In this document: positions 1-9,332 of the stretch, piece by piece
Layout: every line of letters begins with the position of its first letter
Numbering within the stretch: the first letter of the stretch is position 1
Assembly (NCBI RefSeq): GCF_000314975.1
Contig: NZ_BAEN01000059.1
Span: 62,001 to 126,000, forward strand
From: Aliiglaciecola lipolytica E3
Lineage (GTDB): Bacteria; Pseudomonadota; Gammaproteobacteria; Enterobacterales; Alteromonadaceae
Direction of reading: 5' to 3'
DNA: 64,000 nt
Made by a program: the position numbers and the translations under genes
Notes under the pieces: generated by a model
What the model was told of the DNA's origin: nothing
The model's input: the letters and a program-made list of their open reading frames with translations, nothing else
Databases searched by the model: none

Positions 1-14
1 GAAGCTGTAAATCG

Positions 15-2735
15 ATGTTTTCGAGTATATTCAGAAAAATGTTCGGTAGTCGAAATGACCGCCTACTAAAAAAACTTAACAAGCAAGTTGTTGAAATTAA
101 TGCCTTAGAGCCTCAATTCGAAGCATTAGATGATGAGCAGCTTAAAGCGAAAACGGCTGAATTTCAGCAACGTATCAAAGACGGTGCTAGCTTAGATGAC
201 ATTCTAGTCGAAGCATTTGCAGTAGTCAGAGAAGCGAGTAAGCGGGTGTTTTCCATGCGTCATTTTGACGTGCAAATGGTTGGTGGACAGGTCCTGCATC
301 AAGGTAAAATTGCTGAGATGCGTACTGGTGAAGGGAAAACATTAACCTCTACGCTTCCGGCTTATTTAAACGGCCTAACGGGTAAAGGTGTGCATGTTAT
401 TACGGTTAATGACTACCTCGCTAAACGTGATGCTGATTGGAGTCGACCTTTATTTGAATTCCTCGGGCTAACAGTGGGTTGCAACGTGCCTGGTATGACA
501 CACGCCGAGAAAAAAGAAGCTTATGCCGCAGACATTACTTACGGTACAAATAATGAATTTGGATTTGATTACTTACGCGACAACATGGCGTTTAGTCCTA
601 AAGACCGTGTACAAAAAAGATTATATTTTGCCGTCATTGATGAAGTCGATTCAATCCTAATAGATGAAGCCAGAACGCCACTTATTATTTCTGGTCAAGC
701 AGAAGATAGCTCTGAACTTTACCGTCAAATCAATTTAATTATCCCTGAGTTGGTGCAACAGGAAGATGAAGATAAGGAAGGCGATGAAGCGGGTCGTGAA
801 GGTGAAGGTGACTACACCATCGATGAGAAAGGCAAACAAATTCACCTTACTGAACGCGGTCAAGTGCACGTAGAAGAAATTCTGCAACGCAATGGTATTT
901 TACCTGAAGAAGAGTCCTTATTTGCAGCGTCTAATATATCCTTATTACATCACGTAAATGCAGCACTTAGAGCACATAAACTGTTTAGTAAAGATGTGGA
1001 TTATATTGTTAACGGTGACGAAATTGTCATCGTTGACGAGCACACCGGTAGAACTATGGAAGGCCGTCGTTGGTCAGAAGGTTTACACCAGGCTGTAGAA
1101 GCAAAAGAAGGTGTGAAAATTCAAAACGAAAACCAAACGCTAGCTTCGATTACTTTCCAAAACTACTTCCGTTTGTACGAAAAACTAGCGGGTATGACAG
1201 GAACGGCAGATACTGAAGCCTTTGAGTTTAATCATATCTATAGTTTAGAAACTGTAGTTATCCCAACCAATAAACCAATGCTTCGTGATGACAAAGCTGA
1301 TTTGATTTATTTGACCGCTGAAGAAAAATACGAAGCCATAGTTGAAGATATAAAAGAGTGCGTTAAACGTGGTCAACCTACACTAGTAGGTACAGTTTCG
1401 ATTGAAAACTCTGAGCTACTTTCTCGCATTCTTAAAAAAGCCAAGATTCCCCACGAAGTATTGAACGCTAAGCAACATTTGCGTGAAGCGGATATCGTTG
1501 CGCAGGCTGGACGTCCGGGTGCGGTTACGATTGCTACCAACATGGCTGGTCGCGGAACTGACATAGTCTTAGGTGGTAATTGGCAGTCAGAAGTTGCCAA
1601 AATCAACGATCCAAAACCTGAAAAAGTGGCAAAGATCAAAGAGCAGTGGGAAATAGACCACAAGAAAGTACTGGAAGCGGGTGGCTTACATATTATTGGT
1701 ACAGAGCGGCATGAATCGCGTCGTATCGACAATCAGCTACGAGGACGTTCTGGTCGTCAAGGTGATCCAGGTTCCTCACGTTTTTATCTATCTTTAGAAG
1801 ATGCCTTGATGCGTATTTTTGCATCTGAAAAAATGGGTAATATGATGAAGCGTTTGGGAATGGAACGAGGCGAAGCAATTGAGCATCCATGGGTTACTCG
1901 TGCTATAGAAAATGCGCAGCGCAAAGTTGAAGGTCGAAACTTCGACATGCGTAAACAACTTCTTGAATACGATGATGTGGCTAACGATCAGCGAAAAGTG
2001 ATTTACGAACAGCGCAATGAATTGTTAGATGAAGGTGAAATCAGTGAAACCATTGATGCAATCCGTGAAGATGTTGTCACGGGTGTAATTGATGATTATA
2101 TTCCACCACAATCACTCGAAGAAATGTGGGATGTTGCTGGCCTTGAAGAACGCATAAAAGGCGATTTTCTATTAGAGCTTCCTATTCAAAAGTGGTTGGA
2201 TGAAGACGACAAACTATTTGAAGAAAAGCTTCGTGAACGTATTCATGACGGTGTGAAAGCTGCCTATAAAGAGAAAGAAGAAACTGTGGGTCCAGAGGTA
2301 ATGCGTCAGTTTGAAAAAGCTGTGATGCTACAGAATTTGGATAGCTCGTGGAAAGAACATTTGGCTGCGATGGACCACTTACGTCAAGGTATTCACTTGC
2401 GCGGTTATGCTCAGAAAAACCCGAAACAAGAATATAAAAGAGAGTCCTTCCAACTGTTTTCTGAAATGTTGGAAAACCTCAAAGTGGAAGTGATTAGTAT
2501 TCTTAGCAAGGTTCGAGTAAAAGCGGAATCAGATGTTGAAGCAGTAGAAGAGCAACGTCGTCAAGCTGATGAAGTGGCAAAGAGCTACGATCATGATTCA
2601 CCTAATGAGCCAGAACAACAAGCCGGTACAGGCCCTAAAACTACCGTGCGTGAAGGGGCAAAAGTAGGCCGAAATGATCCTTGTCCTTGTGGATCTGGTA
2701 AAAAATACAAACAATGTCACGGCAAGCTTAGCTAA
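15..2735 (+). CDS. secA: Protein translocase ATPase SecA
   Basis: SecA is the ATP-driven motor that pushes preproteins through the SecYEG channel. The 906-residue product has the family's usual length. Visible features are the Walker A segment MRTGEGKT near residue 100, the DEAD-type Walker B region [19 protein letters not shown] near residue 208, the second nucleotide-binding motif [17 protein letters not shown] near residue 580, and a C-terminal zinc-binding tail with [14 protein letters not shown] that contacts SecB and ribosomes. The ATG at 15 is chosen because the first 16 residues align without gaps with E. coli SecA and run into the same FGSRNDR segment. Only 14 bases lie upstream, so the secM-type regulator and the ribosome binding site cannot be judged. 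secA followed by mutT is the classic gammaproteobacterial order. Confidence 0.98.
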   Translation: MFSSIFRKMFGSRNDRLLKKLNKQVVEINALEPQFEALDDEQLKAKTAEFQQRIKDGASLDDILVEAFAVVREASKRVFSMRHFDVQMVGGQVLHQGKIAEMRTGEGKTLTSTLPAYLNGLTGKGVHVITVNDYLAKRDADWSRPLFEFLGLTVGCNVPGMTHAEKKEAYAADITYGTNNEFGFDYLRDNMAFSPKDRVQKRLYFAVIDEVDSILIDEARTPLIISGQAEDSSELYRQINLIIPELVQQEDEDKEGDEAGREGEGDYTIDEKGKQIHLTERGQVHVEEILQRNGILPEEESLFAASNISLLHHVNAALRAHKLFSKDVDYIVNGDEIVIVDEHTGRTMEGRRWSEGLHQAVEAKEGVKIQNENQTLASITFQNYFRLYEKLAGMTGTADTEAFEFNHIYSLETVVIPTNKPMLRDDKADLIYLTAEEKYEAIVEDIKECVKRGQPTLVGTVSIENSELLSRILKKAKIPHEVLNAKQHLREADIVAQAGRPGAVTIATNMAGRGTDIVLGGNWQSEVAKINDPKPEKVAKIKEQWEIDHKKVLEAGGLHIIGTERHESRRIDNQLRGRSGRQGDPGSSRFYLSLEDALMRIFASEKMGNMMKRLGMERGEAIEHPWVTRAIENAQRKVEGRNFDMRKQLLEYDDVANDQRKVIYEQRNELLDEGEISETIDAIREDVVTGVIDDYIPPQSLEEMWDVAGLEERIKGDFLLELPIQKWLDEDDKLFEEKLRERIHDGVKAAYKEKEETVGPEVMRQFEKAVMLQNLDSSWKEHLAAMDHLRQGIHLRGYAQKNPKQEYKRESFQLFSEMLENLKVEVISILSKVRVKAESDVEAVEEQRRQADEVAKSYDHDSPNEPEQQAGTGPKTTVREGAKVGRNDPCPCGSGKKYKQCHGKLS

Positions 2736-2752
2736 ATTGACATTCAGTTTAT

Positions 2753-2778
2753 AAAAAGGGCATTTTTGCCCTTTTTTT
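2753..2778 (+). terminator. Intrinsic terminator after secA
   Basis: A perfect 10-bp stem (2753-2762 with 2767-2776, core GGGCA/TGCCC) with a TTTT loop is followed by a T-run to 2778. It ends only 13 bases before the mutT ATG at 2792, so transcripts reading through would carry this hairpin next to the mutT ribosome binding region. Confidence 0.85.
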
Positions 2779-2791
2779 GTGGGAAAACAAA

Positions 2792-3181
2792 ATGAAAATT
2801 ATAGACGTAGCCGTTGGTGTCATTAAACGCGATAATCAAATCTTTATCAGCAAACGTGCTGATGAATTACATCAAGGTGGCCTTTGGGAATTTCCCGGAG
2901 GAAAGGTAGAGCAACAGGAAACAGTCGAACAAGCAACAGCCCGAGAATTGCTTGAGGAGATAGGTATTAAAGTACTTGAGCAATCGGAGTTTATGTTAAT
3001 TGAGCACGATTATGGCGATAAACAAGTGCGCTTACACATTCAGCTTATCGATAAATTTCTCAATGAGCCTAGCGGTAAAGAAGGTCAACGTACTCAATGG
3101 GTCGCTATAGAAAATCTACATTTGTTAGCTTTTCCAGCAGCGAATAAAGCCATTATTGAGAAGCTCGAATCCGTTTTTTAA
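2792..3181 (+). CDS. mutT: 8-oxo-dGTP diphosphatase MutT
   Basis: MutT hydrolyses 8-oxo-dGTP so that oxidised guanine is not built into DNA. The Nudix box is clear: GGKVEQQETVEQATARELLE followed by EIGI, about residues 37-60. A TTG at 2777 would add five residues (MWENK), but the ATG at 2792 gives a 129-residue protein, the same length as E. coli MutT, starting directly with the MKIIDVAVGVI strand, so I prefer the ATG. The start sits immediately behind the secA terminator, and no strong Shine-Dalgarno is visible, so expression may depend on partial read-through or a promoter inside secA. The 3' end overlaps the convergent lipoprotein gene by 29 bases. Confidence 0.93.
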   Translation: MKIIDVAVGVIKRDNQIFISKRADELHQGGLWEFPGGKVEQQETVEQATARELLEEIGIKVLEQSEFMLIEHDYGDKQVRLHIQLIDKFLNEPSGKEGQRTQWVAIENLHLLAFPAANKAIIEKLESVF

Positions 3182-3809
3182 GGGCTAAAGCATAATCTTT
3201 TTGCTTAATAACTTCAGCCAGTTCCTGATTAATTGAGCGAATTAAAATGATTAAATCTCTATGTTGCCGAGAGTTATTTTTCAATAACTGATCTATTTGA
3301 GAAAGTGTCGTCAAACAACACTCTTTCACATCACGGTTATAATTTTTGCCAAGAAACTCAACTAACTGTGCTGTGTCATTGCCTCTGGCGCTGTAGGGTT
3401 GGTTCTTAGCTTCTTCAATCTGTTCTCGCAATTCTGCGGTTTTATCAACCGCCAGAATTAGCAGTGATTTGGCATTTTCCACTAATGCAGGATCTAGTTG
3501 TTCGATAAAATTTTCCAATTCAGTTAATTTAGTATCAGAATAATTATTGATATTGTTCTTAGCATAAATATCACGGGCAGCTCGTACATTTTGATTCGCG
3601 AGAATAATGGAATCTAGGTGTGACAATGGGGCTGATTTTACGTCTTGGGTTAACAATACAGCGGCTTTATCGAGTGGCACTTGAGCTTGATTAATCGTGG
3701 CTTCTCTAAACAACATGGTATCGGTTTTTGCAGGTTCTGGTTGGCACCCTTGCAATATCATTAATGTGCCAGTTAGCAGCATAAGGTTAACGCGAATGGT
3801 TCTAATCAC
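3153..3809 (-). CDS. Putative lipoprotein of unknown function
   Basis: I do not recognise the family. The 218-residue product starts at a GTG (3809) preceded by AAGG at suitable spacing, and has a lipoprotein signal peptide ending in LQGC, which would put the lipidated cysteine at residue 22. The rest is charged and predicted largely helical, with many E, K, Q and N residues and no transmembrane segment, so a periplasm-facing membrane-anchored helical protein is likely. Its last 29 bases overlap the end of mutT on the other strand. A diguanylate cyclase gene ends 124 bases upstream on the same strand; the two could share a transcript, but nothing ties them functionally. Confidence 0.7.
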   Translation of the reverse strand: MIRTIRVNLMLLTGTLMILQGCQPEPAKTDTMLFREATINQAQVPLDKAAVLLTQDVKSAPLSHLDSIILANQNVRAARDIYAKNNINNYSDTKLTELENFIEQLDPALVENAKSLLILAVDKTAELREQIEEAKNQPYSARGNDTAQLVEFLGKNYNRDVKECCLTTLSQIDQLLKNNSRQHRDLIILIRSINQELAEVIKQKDYALALKKRIRASQ

Positions 3810-3932
3810 TATACAGCCTTAAAGTGAATTCAGAGTGTTTTGCTAAGTATAAAGCCAATGGAGATGGCATTAATATAACTAACGGGTAATTTTCAGCAGA
3901 ATAATACACATTAGAGCTATGGGGTTGCGCTA

Positions 3933-5405
3933 TTATTTAGCGCTTACCGTAGGCCATATCTTAGCTGGAATACTGTGTATAGGTTGATTAGCCGAGCATA
4001 CTTTATTACGTCCGCCATTTTTAGCTTTGTACAAAGCTTCATCAGCTTGAGCAATAATGAGGTTTAAACTACTTTTTTGATTGTCAGTACAATTGCCAAA
4101 ACTTGCCGTTATCTTAATAACTTTTTTATCCACCTCAAAAATATGTTTCGCAATCGCCGCTCTTGTCCGTTCTGCAATGAGTTGGGTAATCGTCTTATTT
4201 GCGGCAGGAAGTAAAATGACAAACTCTTCGCCCCCCCATCTCGCAACAACGTCATTATCACGCAGTTGCTGTTGTAAAATTTTCGCCACTTCACATAAAA
4301 CGAAATCGCCTGCACTATGTCCGTAAGTGTCATTGACGCTTTTAAAGTGATCAATATCGACAATGATGATGCTATTGTTTTTCCCTTTTTTGGCCACTTT
4401 ATCGTATTGCCAAAACAATTGAGCTCGGTTAGGTAATTGAGTTAAAGGATCATTTTGGTGACGTCTTGCAAATTCTCCTTGTAGTGATCTGATCACTAAG
4501 TACACGATTAATATCCCTGTGAATATTGCAATCGTAACTATTATCGTTTGCGCTATGAATTTTTCGGTCGCGGCAGCTTGTCGAGTTTTCAGTGGATTAA
4601 CCAAGAACATTTTCCAATTAAGCGAATCTAAATTAGCCTGTGCAATCAAAACATCCTCGTTTTCCACCTCGACTAGATAATTTTTAAGCTGACTATTATT
4701 TTTTTGCTGAGCAGAAAATGCCGAATACCAAGCAAGTTGCTCTAATCGCATTATGCGTTTTCCGTCTGCATTAAAACGATCATCAGAAGACAGCACAATG
4801 TTGTTATTGTGATCTACAAAAATAAAGTCGTAGCCAAATTGCTTTTTGAAATTATCAAACGCTTCCATAAAGCTGGTGAGCTTTCTGTTAACACCAACAA
4901 ATCCTAAAAATGTTCCTTCTGCATTGTAAATTTTGACATCAAAATAAATTCGGATATCGTCTCTTTTACCTAACATGCCGACGATTTCGAGATCATTGTT
5001 CTTAGCATTGAAATACCATTCTACTCTGTCTAATTCAAGTGATAGCGTAGAGCCATCTGAATTGTATTGAGTACGATTTAGCTCGCTGGCGACAAAAAAC
5101 TCCATATCAAACTCTTGAGAAATTTCGCTTAACTTTTTTTGAATTGCTTCTTGATCAATATCTGAAGAATTCATCTGAGTTTTTATGCTTGAAGAGCGTG
5201 CAATAGTTTCGGCAATATAAAGGGGTTTTAAGATTTCCTGAGACAATAATCCAAAGGCAGGTGTGAGGCTTTCTTGTTCCAATAAACTGTGTGTTTCGAC
5301 TGCTTTAAAAAGTGAAATGATTGCACTTAAAGCAATAGCAAATACTAACGCAATTACGGCGACTACAAATTTGTTTTTGATATATCTTCGCCATGCTTGC
5401 AACAT
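3933..5405 (-). CDS. Membrane diguanylate cyclase (GGDEF) with periplasmic sensor
   Basis: The 490-residue protein should make cyclic di-GMP from two GTP. It has an N-terminal transmembrane helix (about residues 12-33), a periplasmic sensor region of about 250 residues that looks like a dCache/Cache-type domain, a second transmembrane helix (about residues 286-307), and a C-terminal GGDEF domain. The active site is GGEEF at residues 391-395 and is intact. An RxxD inhibitory I-site (RDND, residues 382-385) lies exactly five residues before it, so product feedback inhibition is expected. There is no EAL domain. The ATG at 5405 has AAAGG 8 bases upstream. The ligand of the sensor cannot be told from the sequence. 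Confidence 0.93.
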   Translation of the reverse strand: MLQAWRRYIKNKFVVAVIALVFAIALSAIISLFKAVETHSLLEQESLTPAFGLLSQEILKPLYIAETIARSSSIKTQMNSSDIDQEAIQKKLSEISQEFDMEFFVASELNRTQYNSDGSTLSLELDRVEWYFNAKNNDLEIVGMLGKRDDIRIYFDVKIYNAEGTFLGFVGVNRKLTSFMEAFDNFKKQFGYDFIFVDHNNNIVLSSDDRFNADGKRIMRLEQLAWYSAFSAQQKNNSQLKNYLVEVENEDVLIAQANLDSLNWKMFLVNPLKTRQAAATEKFIAQTIIVTIAIFTGILIVYLVIRSLQGEFARRHQNDPLTQLPNRAQLFWQYDKVAKKGKNNSIIIVDIDHFKSVNDTYGHSAGDFVLCEVAKILQQQLRDNDVVARWGGEEFVILLPAANKTITQLIAERTRAAIAKHIFEVDKKVIKITASFGNCTDNQKSSLNLIIAQADEALYKAKNGGRNKVCSANQPIHSIPAKIWPTVSAK

Positions 5406-5513
5406 ACAAAAAGCCTTTGAAAAAATAATTTTAGACTCTACTTTTATGAGGCTACAAACACTATTAAACTTTAGTATAAATTCTGAGCAGATGTAGCGGC
5501 TGAAAACCTCTGT

Positions 5514-5717
5514 ATGAAATTGGCACTCAGGTTAATTTCTATCGCTTGGCAACTCTTTGTAGCAACTATTACGCTAAGTTGCGCTTTTTTATCTGGTAAA
5601 TGGTATTATAACGATACTGCGTCCTTAGATAAGATGAATGTTGAAGCAATAAATTCACTCGAAGTCGTTTCACTTACTCTATGGTTACCCTTAAATTTCA
5701 GTGAAAATTTATACTAA
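5514..5717 (+). CDS. Possible small membrane protein (67 aa)
   Basis: A weakly supported open reading frame in the 319-base gap between the divergent diguanylate cyclase and the next plus-strand gene. The N-terminal half is hydrophobic (segment LFVATITLSCAFLSG) and could be a signal anchor. It ends 7 bases before the start of the following gene, which would fit a small two-gene unit, but there is no recognisable Shine-Dalgarno before the ATG and the C-terminal half is of unremarkable composition. The rest of the gap is AT-rich and must hold the divergent promoters; I see a TATAAA-like hexamer at 5475-5480 but no good partner. Confidence 0.3.
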   Translation: MKLALRLISIAWQLFVATITLSCAFLSGKWYYNDTASLDKMNVEAINSLEVVSLTLWLPLNFSENLY

Positions 5718-5724
5718 GAAGACT

Positions 5725-6003
5725 ATGGCAAAATCCAACATTTCTAAACTACTGGATAAACATGACAACCTAATTCATTCAGAAATGATGAAAGTGGTTT
5801 CCCATGTGCAACGAAAAGAAGATGACTGGATTGTGAATACAGTTATGGTAGAAGGATACGATGTCCCCTTTAAATTTCGTCGCAAAAAAGCATATAAAAA
5901 CCTAAATGGTTGTCAGGTTAATCTCACTTACTACCCTATTGTTGAGACAGTGGCAGGTATTGAATTTGAGGCAATGAAAGTCGTTCGAATTAAAGTGGCT
6001 TAG
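5725..6003 (+). CDS. Small conserved-looking protein of unknown function upstream of recO
   Basis: The 92-residue product (from the ATG at 5725, preceded by AAGAAG) is soluble, mixed alpha/beta and rich in charged residues, with a central segment EDDWIVNTVMVEGYDVPFKF that reads like paired beta strands. I do not recognise a family. A longer version from a GTG at 5701 is possible but would overlap the preceding frame. It ends 12 bases before recO, so it is probably the first or second gene of the recO-pdxJ-acpS transcript. In many gammaproteobacteria this position is held by era, which is not here. Confidence 0.6.
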   Translation: MAKSNISKLLDKHDNLIHSEMMKVVSHVQRKEDDWIVNTVMVEGYDVPFKFRRKKAYKNLNGCQVNLTYYPIVETVAGIEFEAMKVVRIKVA

Positions 6004-6015
6004 GAACTCTATCGA

Positions 6016-6744
6016 GTGACTGAGCTTGCAACCATGCTCAATGGGTTGGTTATCCATCGACGACAATATCGTGAAACCAGTTTTATCGTCGACTTTTTCA
6101 CCAAAGAACAAGGTCGAGTTTCGGCTGTTTGCCGCGGAGTCAGAGGCGGAAAAAGTGCAAAGGCGAATGAAAAAAAGAGTCTCTTGCAGCCGTTTCAACC
6201 TCTTTCGCTTACGTTCAGTGGGCGGCACGAATTAAAAAATTTAAATCAAATCGAAGGAAATGGCCGAGCGTTTCAATTGCACGGTGTGACATTATTTTCT
6301 GCCATGTATCTCAATGAACTTCTGAATAGAGTGCTACCTAAAGAAGTGTCCTATCCAGAGGTGTTTGATCTTTATTTGGCTAGCTTATTTCGAATGGCAA
6401 ATAATGAAAATATGGAAGTCGTGCTACGTGAGTTTGAAATATGCTTAATTCAAAATATTGGTTATGGTATTGATTGGATTGTTGATTGCCATTCAGGTGA
6501 AAGAATACAGGCAAATAGCTATTATAGTTTTATCAATGACCAAGGATTTCAGTGTTTAGCCGCAAAAGAGCAAACCGCAAATTGCTTTTTAGGGGCAGAT
6601 TTAATCAAGATCGCAGATTATCATTGGGACAAACAAAGTTTAACGGTGGCTAAACGCATTACTAGAATGGCATTTAAGCCAATTCTTGGCGATAAACCAT
6701 TAAAAAGCAGAGAATTATTTACTAAATTGGAGCGGACTGAATGA
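6016..6744 (+). CDS. recO: DNA repair protein RecO
   Basis: RecO works with RecR and RecF to load RecA on SSB-coated single-stranded DNA during gap repair. The 242-residue product matches E. coli RecO through its length: N-terminal OB-fold with [19 protein letters not shown], the [19 protein letters not shown] segment, [13 protein letters not shown], and the C-terminal [21 protein letters not shown]. The GTG at 6016 has AGGA 10 bases upstream; an ATG at 6034 would give a protein shorter by six residues and cannot be excluded. The stop codon overlaps the pdxJ start in an ATGA arrangement, which points to translational coupling. Confidence 0.95.
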   Translation: MTELATMLNGLVIHRRQYRETSFIVDFFTKEQGRVSAVCRGVRGGKSAKANEKKSLLQPFQPLSLTFSGRHELKNLNQIEGNGRAFQLHGVTLFSAMYLNELLNRVLPKEVSYPEVFDLYLASLFRMANNENMEVVLREFEICLIQNIGYGIDWIVDCHSGERIQANSYYSFINDQGFQCLAAKEQTANCFLGADLIKIADYHWDKQSLTVAKRITRMAFKPILGDKPLKSRELFTKLERTE

Positions 6745-7472
6745 GTGATATCTTTTTGGGTGTGAATATTGATCACATTGCCACATTGCGAAATGCACGA
6801 GGAACCCAATATCCAGATCCTGTGCATGCTGCAGATATTGCTGAGCGCGCTGGAGCTGATGGCATTACAGTGCATTTGCGTGAAGATCGTAGACACATAA
6901 AAGATCGTGATGTCAGTTTGTTGCGTGAAACGATAAACACACGTTTAAATCTTGAAATGGCAGTCACTGAAGAGATGTTGTCTATCGCCCTTCAAACTAA
7001 ACCTGAATTTTGCTGTTTAGTGCCGGAAAAAAGACAAGAATTGACCACAGAAGGCGGCTTAGATGTGGCAGGCAATTTAGAGAAAATTACCGATGCGTGT
7101 CAACGTTTAGCAGAACAAGATATTCAAGTATCGCTTTTTATTGACGCAGACAATTCTCAAATCGACGCTGCCGTTCAAGCTGGCGCTCCTTACATTGAAA
7201 TCCACACAGGTCAATATGCTGAAGCTACCAATGAAGCGCAAATGCATAAGGAACTTCAAAAATTACAATCTGGTATTCGTTATGCCCATTCTTTAGGTCT
7301 TAAAGTGAATGCTGGACATGGATTGCATTACCATAACGTAAAACCGATAGCGGCCATTGAAGAAATTATTGAATTGAATATTGGTCATGCAATCATCGCT
7401 CGCGCTGCATTTGACGGTTTAGCCAATGCGGTAGCAGACATGAAACGACTAATGTTAGAGGCGAGGGGTTAA
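6741..7472 (+). CDS. pdxJ: Pyridoxine 5'-phosphate synthase PdxJ
   Basis: PdxJ condenses 1-deoxyxylulose 5-phosphate with 3-amino-2-oxopropyl phosphate to pyridoxine 5'-phosphate in the DXP-dependent vitamin B6 pathway. The 243-residue TIM barrel has the characteristic N-terminal [28 protein letters not shown], the [20 protein letters not shown] segment and GHGLHYHNV near residue 193. It starts in the stop codon of recO and ends one base before acpS, as in the E. coli recO-pdxJ-acpS operon. Confidence 0.97.
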   Translation: MSDIFLGVNIDHIATLRNARGTQYPDPVHAADIAERAGADGITVHLREDRRHIKDRDVSLLRETINTRLNLEMAVTEEMLSIALQTKPEFCCLVPEKRQELTTEGGLDVAGNLEKITDACQRLAEQDIQVSLFIDADNSQIDAAVQAGAPYIEIHTGQYAEATNEAQMHKELQKLQSGIRYAHSLGLKVNAGHGLHYHNVKPIAAIEEIIELNIGHAIIARAAFDGLANAVADMKRLMLEARG

Positions 7473-7473
7473 A

Positions 7474-7866
7474 TTGGCAGTTTTAGGTCTGGGAACAGAC
7501 ATAGTCGAAATTGCAAGATTAGCAAAACAGATTGAAAAGTCGGATCGATTACCGTTACGCATTTTAACGCCAATGGAAATGCAGGTATATCGTGAACACA
7601 ATTTCCCCATACGTTATTTGGCTAAACGATTTGCGGCCAAAGAAGCTGCTGTCAAAGCGTTGGGAACTGGGATTGGAAATGGTGTTGGCTGGCAACATAT
7701 CGAGCTAAGCAATGGTGATTTAGGGCAACCGATTATCCATTTTAGTGGCCAATTTGCACAATTGTGCGAACAAAAGGGAATTAACAATGCTTTGGTATCT
7801 ATCTCAGATGAGCAACATTATGCAATGGCTACGGTTATTTTGGAGCAAATAAACAAGCATGGCTAA
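7474..7866 (+). CDS. acpS: Holo-[acyl-carrier-protein] synthase AcpS
   Basis: AcpS transfers the 4'-phosphopantetheine arm of CoA to apo-ACP, switching on fatty acid synthesis. The 130-residue product shows the N-terminal GLGTDIVEIARL with the metal-binding aspartate and the central RFAAKEAAVKALGTG motif. The start is a TTG at 7474: it follows the pdxJ stop by one base, has GAGGGG about 7 bases upstream, and its product begins MAVLGLGTDIVEI, matching E. coli AcpS residue for residue at the start. The last 8 bases overlap rlmD. Confidence 0.95.
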   Translation: MAVLGLGTDIVEIARLAKQIEKSDRLPLRILTPMEMQVYREHNFPIRYLAKRFAAKEAAVKALGTGIGNGVGWQHIELSNGDLGQPIIHFSGQFAQLCEQKGINNALVSISDEQHYAMATVILEQINKHG

Positions 7867-9313
7867 TTTCTACACGCCTAAAAAAAACAAAAAAGCGGAC
7901 GCTGCCAACAGTCATTTAATTGGAAAGCGGGTTAGTATTTCGATTTCCCATTTAGATCATTTCGCGCAAGGGGTTAGTGCTGATCATGATCCTCTAATAT
8001 TCGTTGAAGGGGCATTGCCTGGCGAGATTGCTGAGGTCGAAATAACCGAACATCGAGGTAAAGTTTGTACTGCAAGATTGTTGAAAATCACGCAACCTTC
8101 AGTAAATCGACAACCCCCTTTTTGTGAGCATTTTGAAATGTGTGGTGGGTGTCAAACTCAACACTGTCAAACCAGTGCAATGCTAAAATTTAAACAAGAT
8201 GCGATTCAAAATCTGATTTTGCATACTTCCCTAGATACTGAAAAAAATACGCACTCTCCCAAACGAGTCCTTAGCAAAGCGTCTCGCGGTGGTAAAAATA
8301 TTAAGTTGGCGAAAGTGGCGGATAAACAGGCGCAAATTAATTGGCAGGCTCCGCTTCATTCTGAAGAAAAAGGCTATCGACGTAAAACCAGATTATCAGT
8401 TGATGCTAGAAACCCTGACGCGATTAAAGTGGGTTTTCGAGCTAAGGGAAGCAACAAAATATTCAACTTGAGCCAGTGTCCGGTACTGAAAGGTGAGTTG
8501 GAGCAGTTGATAGTGCCTCTGCAAAAAACGCTAGCAGACATGCAAACACCGTCCAATGTCGGCCATATTAGTTTATTGAGTGTGGATAACGGCACACAGG
8601 TGTTAATTCGCACAGTTCATAATTTGAGTCAACATGACAAAGCACTATTAGCCGATTTTGCTGAAGACAATGACGTGCAGTTAATACTCGAAGATAAACA
8701 ACACAATCAGCAAACGCTTAATCAAGAAGCTAAATTATTAGCTTACAAGATAAATGATAAACTTGAATTAGATATCCATCATGATGATTTTGTGCAAGTC
8801 AACGCAGATATAAATCAAAAAATGATAAAGCAAGCAATACAATGGTTGCAGCTTGAAGCTAACGATTCAGTGTTAGATTTATTTTGTGGTATCGGTAATT
8901 TTAGTCTGGCGATTGCTGAACAATGTGAACGTGTGGTTGGAATCGAAGGTGTGGCCAAAATGGTGCAACGTGCCCAACATAATGCAACGCAAAACCAACT
9001 TGATAATTGTCAGTTTATCCACGCTGATTTAAATAGCACTAAATTAACTGAGCATGGTCAAACAGCGAAATGCAATAAAGTATTACTCGATCCTGCTCGT
9101 GAAGGTGCATTATCTGCGGTTAAGCAATTAGCTTCACTAAAGCCTTCACATATCGTTTATGTTTCTTGCAATCCGGCAACTTTTGCTAGAGATGCCGCAC
9201 TTTTAATTGGCAAAAATTATCGATTAGACAAGTTGAGTTTGTTGGATATGTTTCCACAAACAGCGCACACTGAATTGATGGCATTGTTTGTGCCTTTGAC
9301 TAAACGAAAGTAA
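7859..9313 (+). CDS. rlmD: 23S rRNA (uracil-1939-C5)-methyltransferase RlmD
   Basis: RlmD (RumA) methylates U1939 of 23S rRNA with S-adenosylmethionine. Domains in order: N-terminal TRAM domain (about residues 15-80), an iron-sulfur cluster region with cysteines in CEHFEMCGGC and a fourth in NLSQCPVL, and a C-terminal methyltransferase domain with LDLFCGIGNFSL, LLDPAREG and the catalytic SCNPATFARD. At 484 residues it is longer than E. coli RumA because of an insertion rich in lysine and serine around residues 120-150. The ATG lies inside the acpS end, so the two are probably coupled. Pairing with relA downstream is common in gammaproteobacteria. Confidence 0.95.
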   Translation: MANFYTPKKNKKADAANSHLIGKRVSISISHLDHFAQGVSADHDPLIFVEGALPGEIAEVEITEHRGKVCTARLLKITQPSVNRQPPFCEHFEMCGGCQTQHCQTSAMLKFKQDAIQNLILHTSLDTEKNTHSPKRVLSKASRGGKNIKLAKVADKQAQINWQAPLHSEEKGYRRKTRLSVDARNPDAIKVGFRAKGSNKIFNLSQCPVLKGELEQLIVPLQKTLADMQTPSNVGHISLLSVDNGTQVLIRTVHNLSQHDKALLADFAEDNDVQLILEDKQHNQQTLNQEAKLLAYKINDKLELDIHHDDFVQVNADINQKMIKQAIQWLQLEANDSVLDLFCGIGNFSLAIAEQCERVVGIEGVAKMVQRAQHNATQNQLDNCQFIHADLNSTKLTEHGQTAKCNKVLLDPAREGALSAVKQLASLKPSHIVYVSCNPATFARDAALLIGKNYRLDKLSLLDMFPQTAHTELMALFVPLTKRK

Positions 9314-9332
9314 ATCTAACTGGGCTATTACT

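Noticed and set aside
1373-1890. Minus-strand open frames inside secA
   Set aside because: Antisense shadows of a conserved gene, with no family resemblance and no ribosome binding site.
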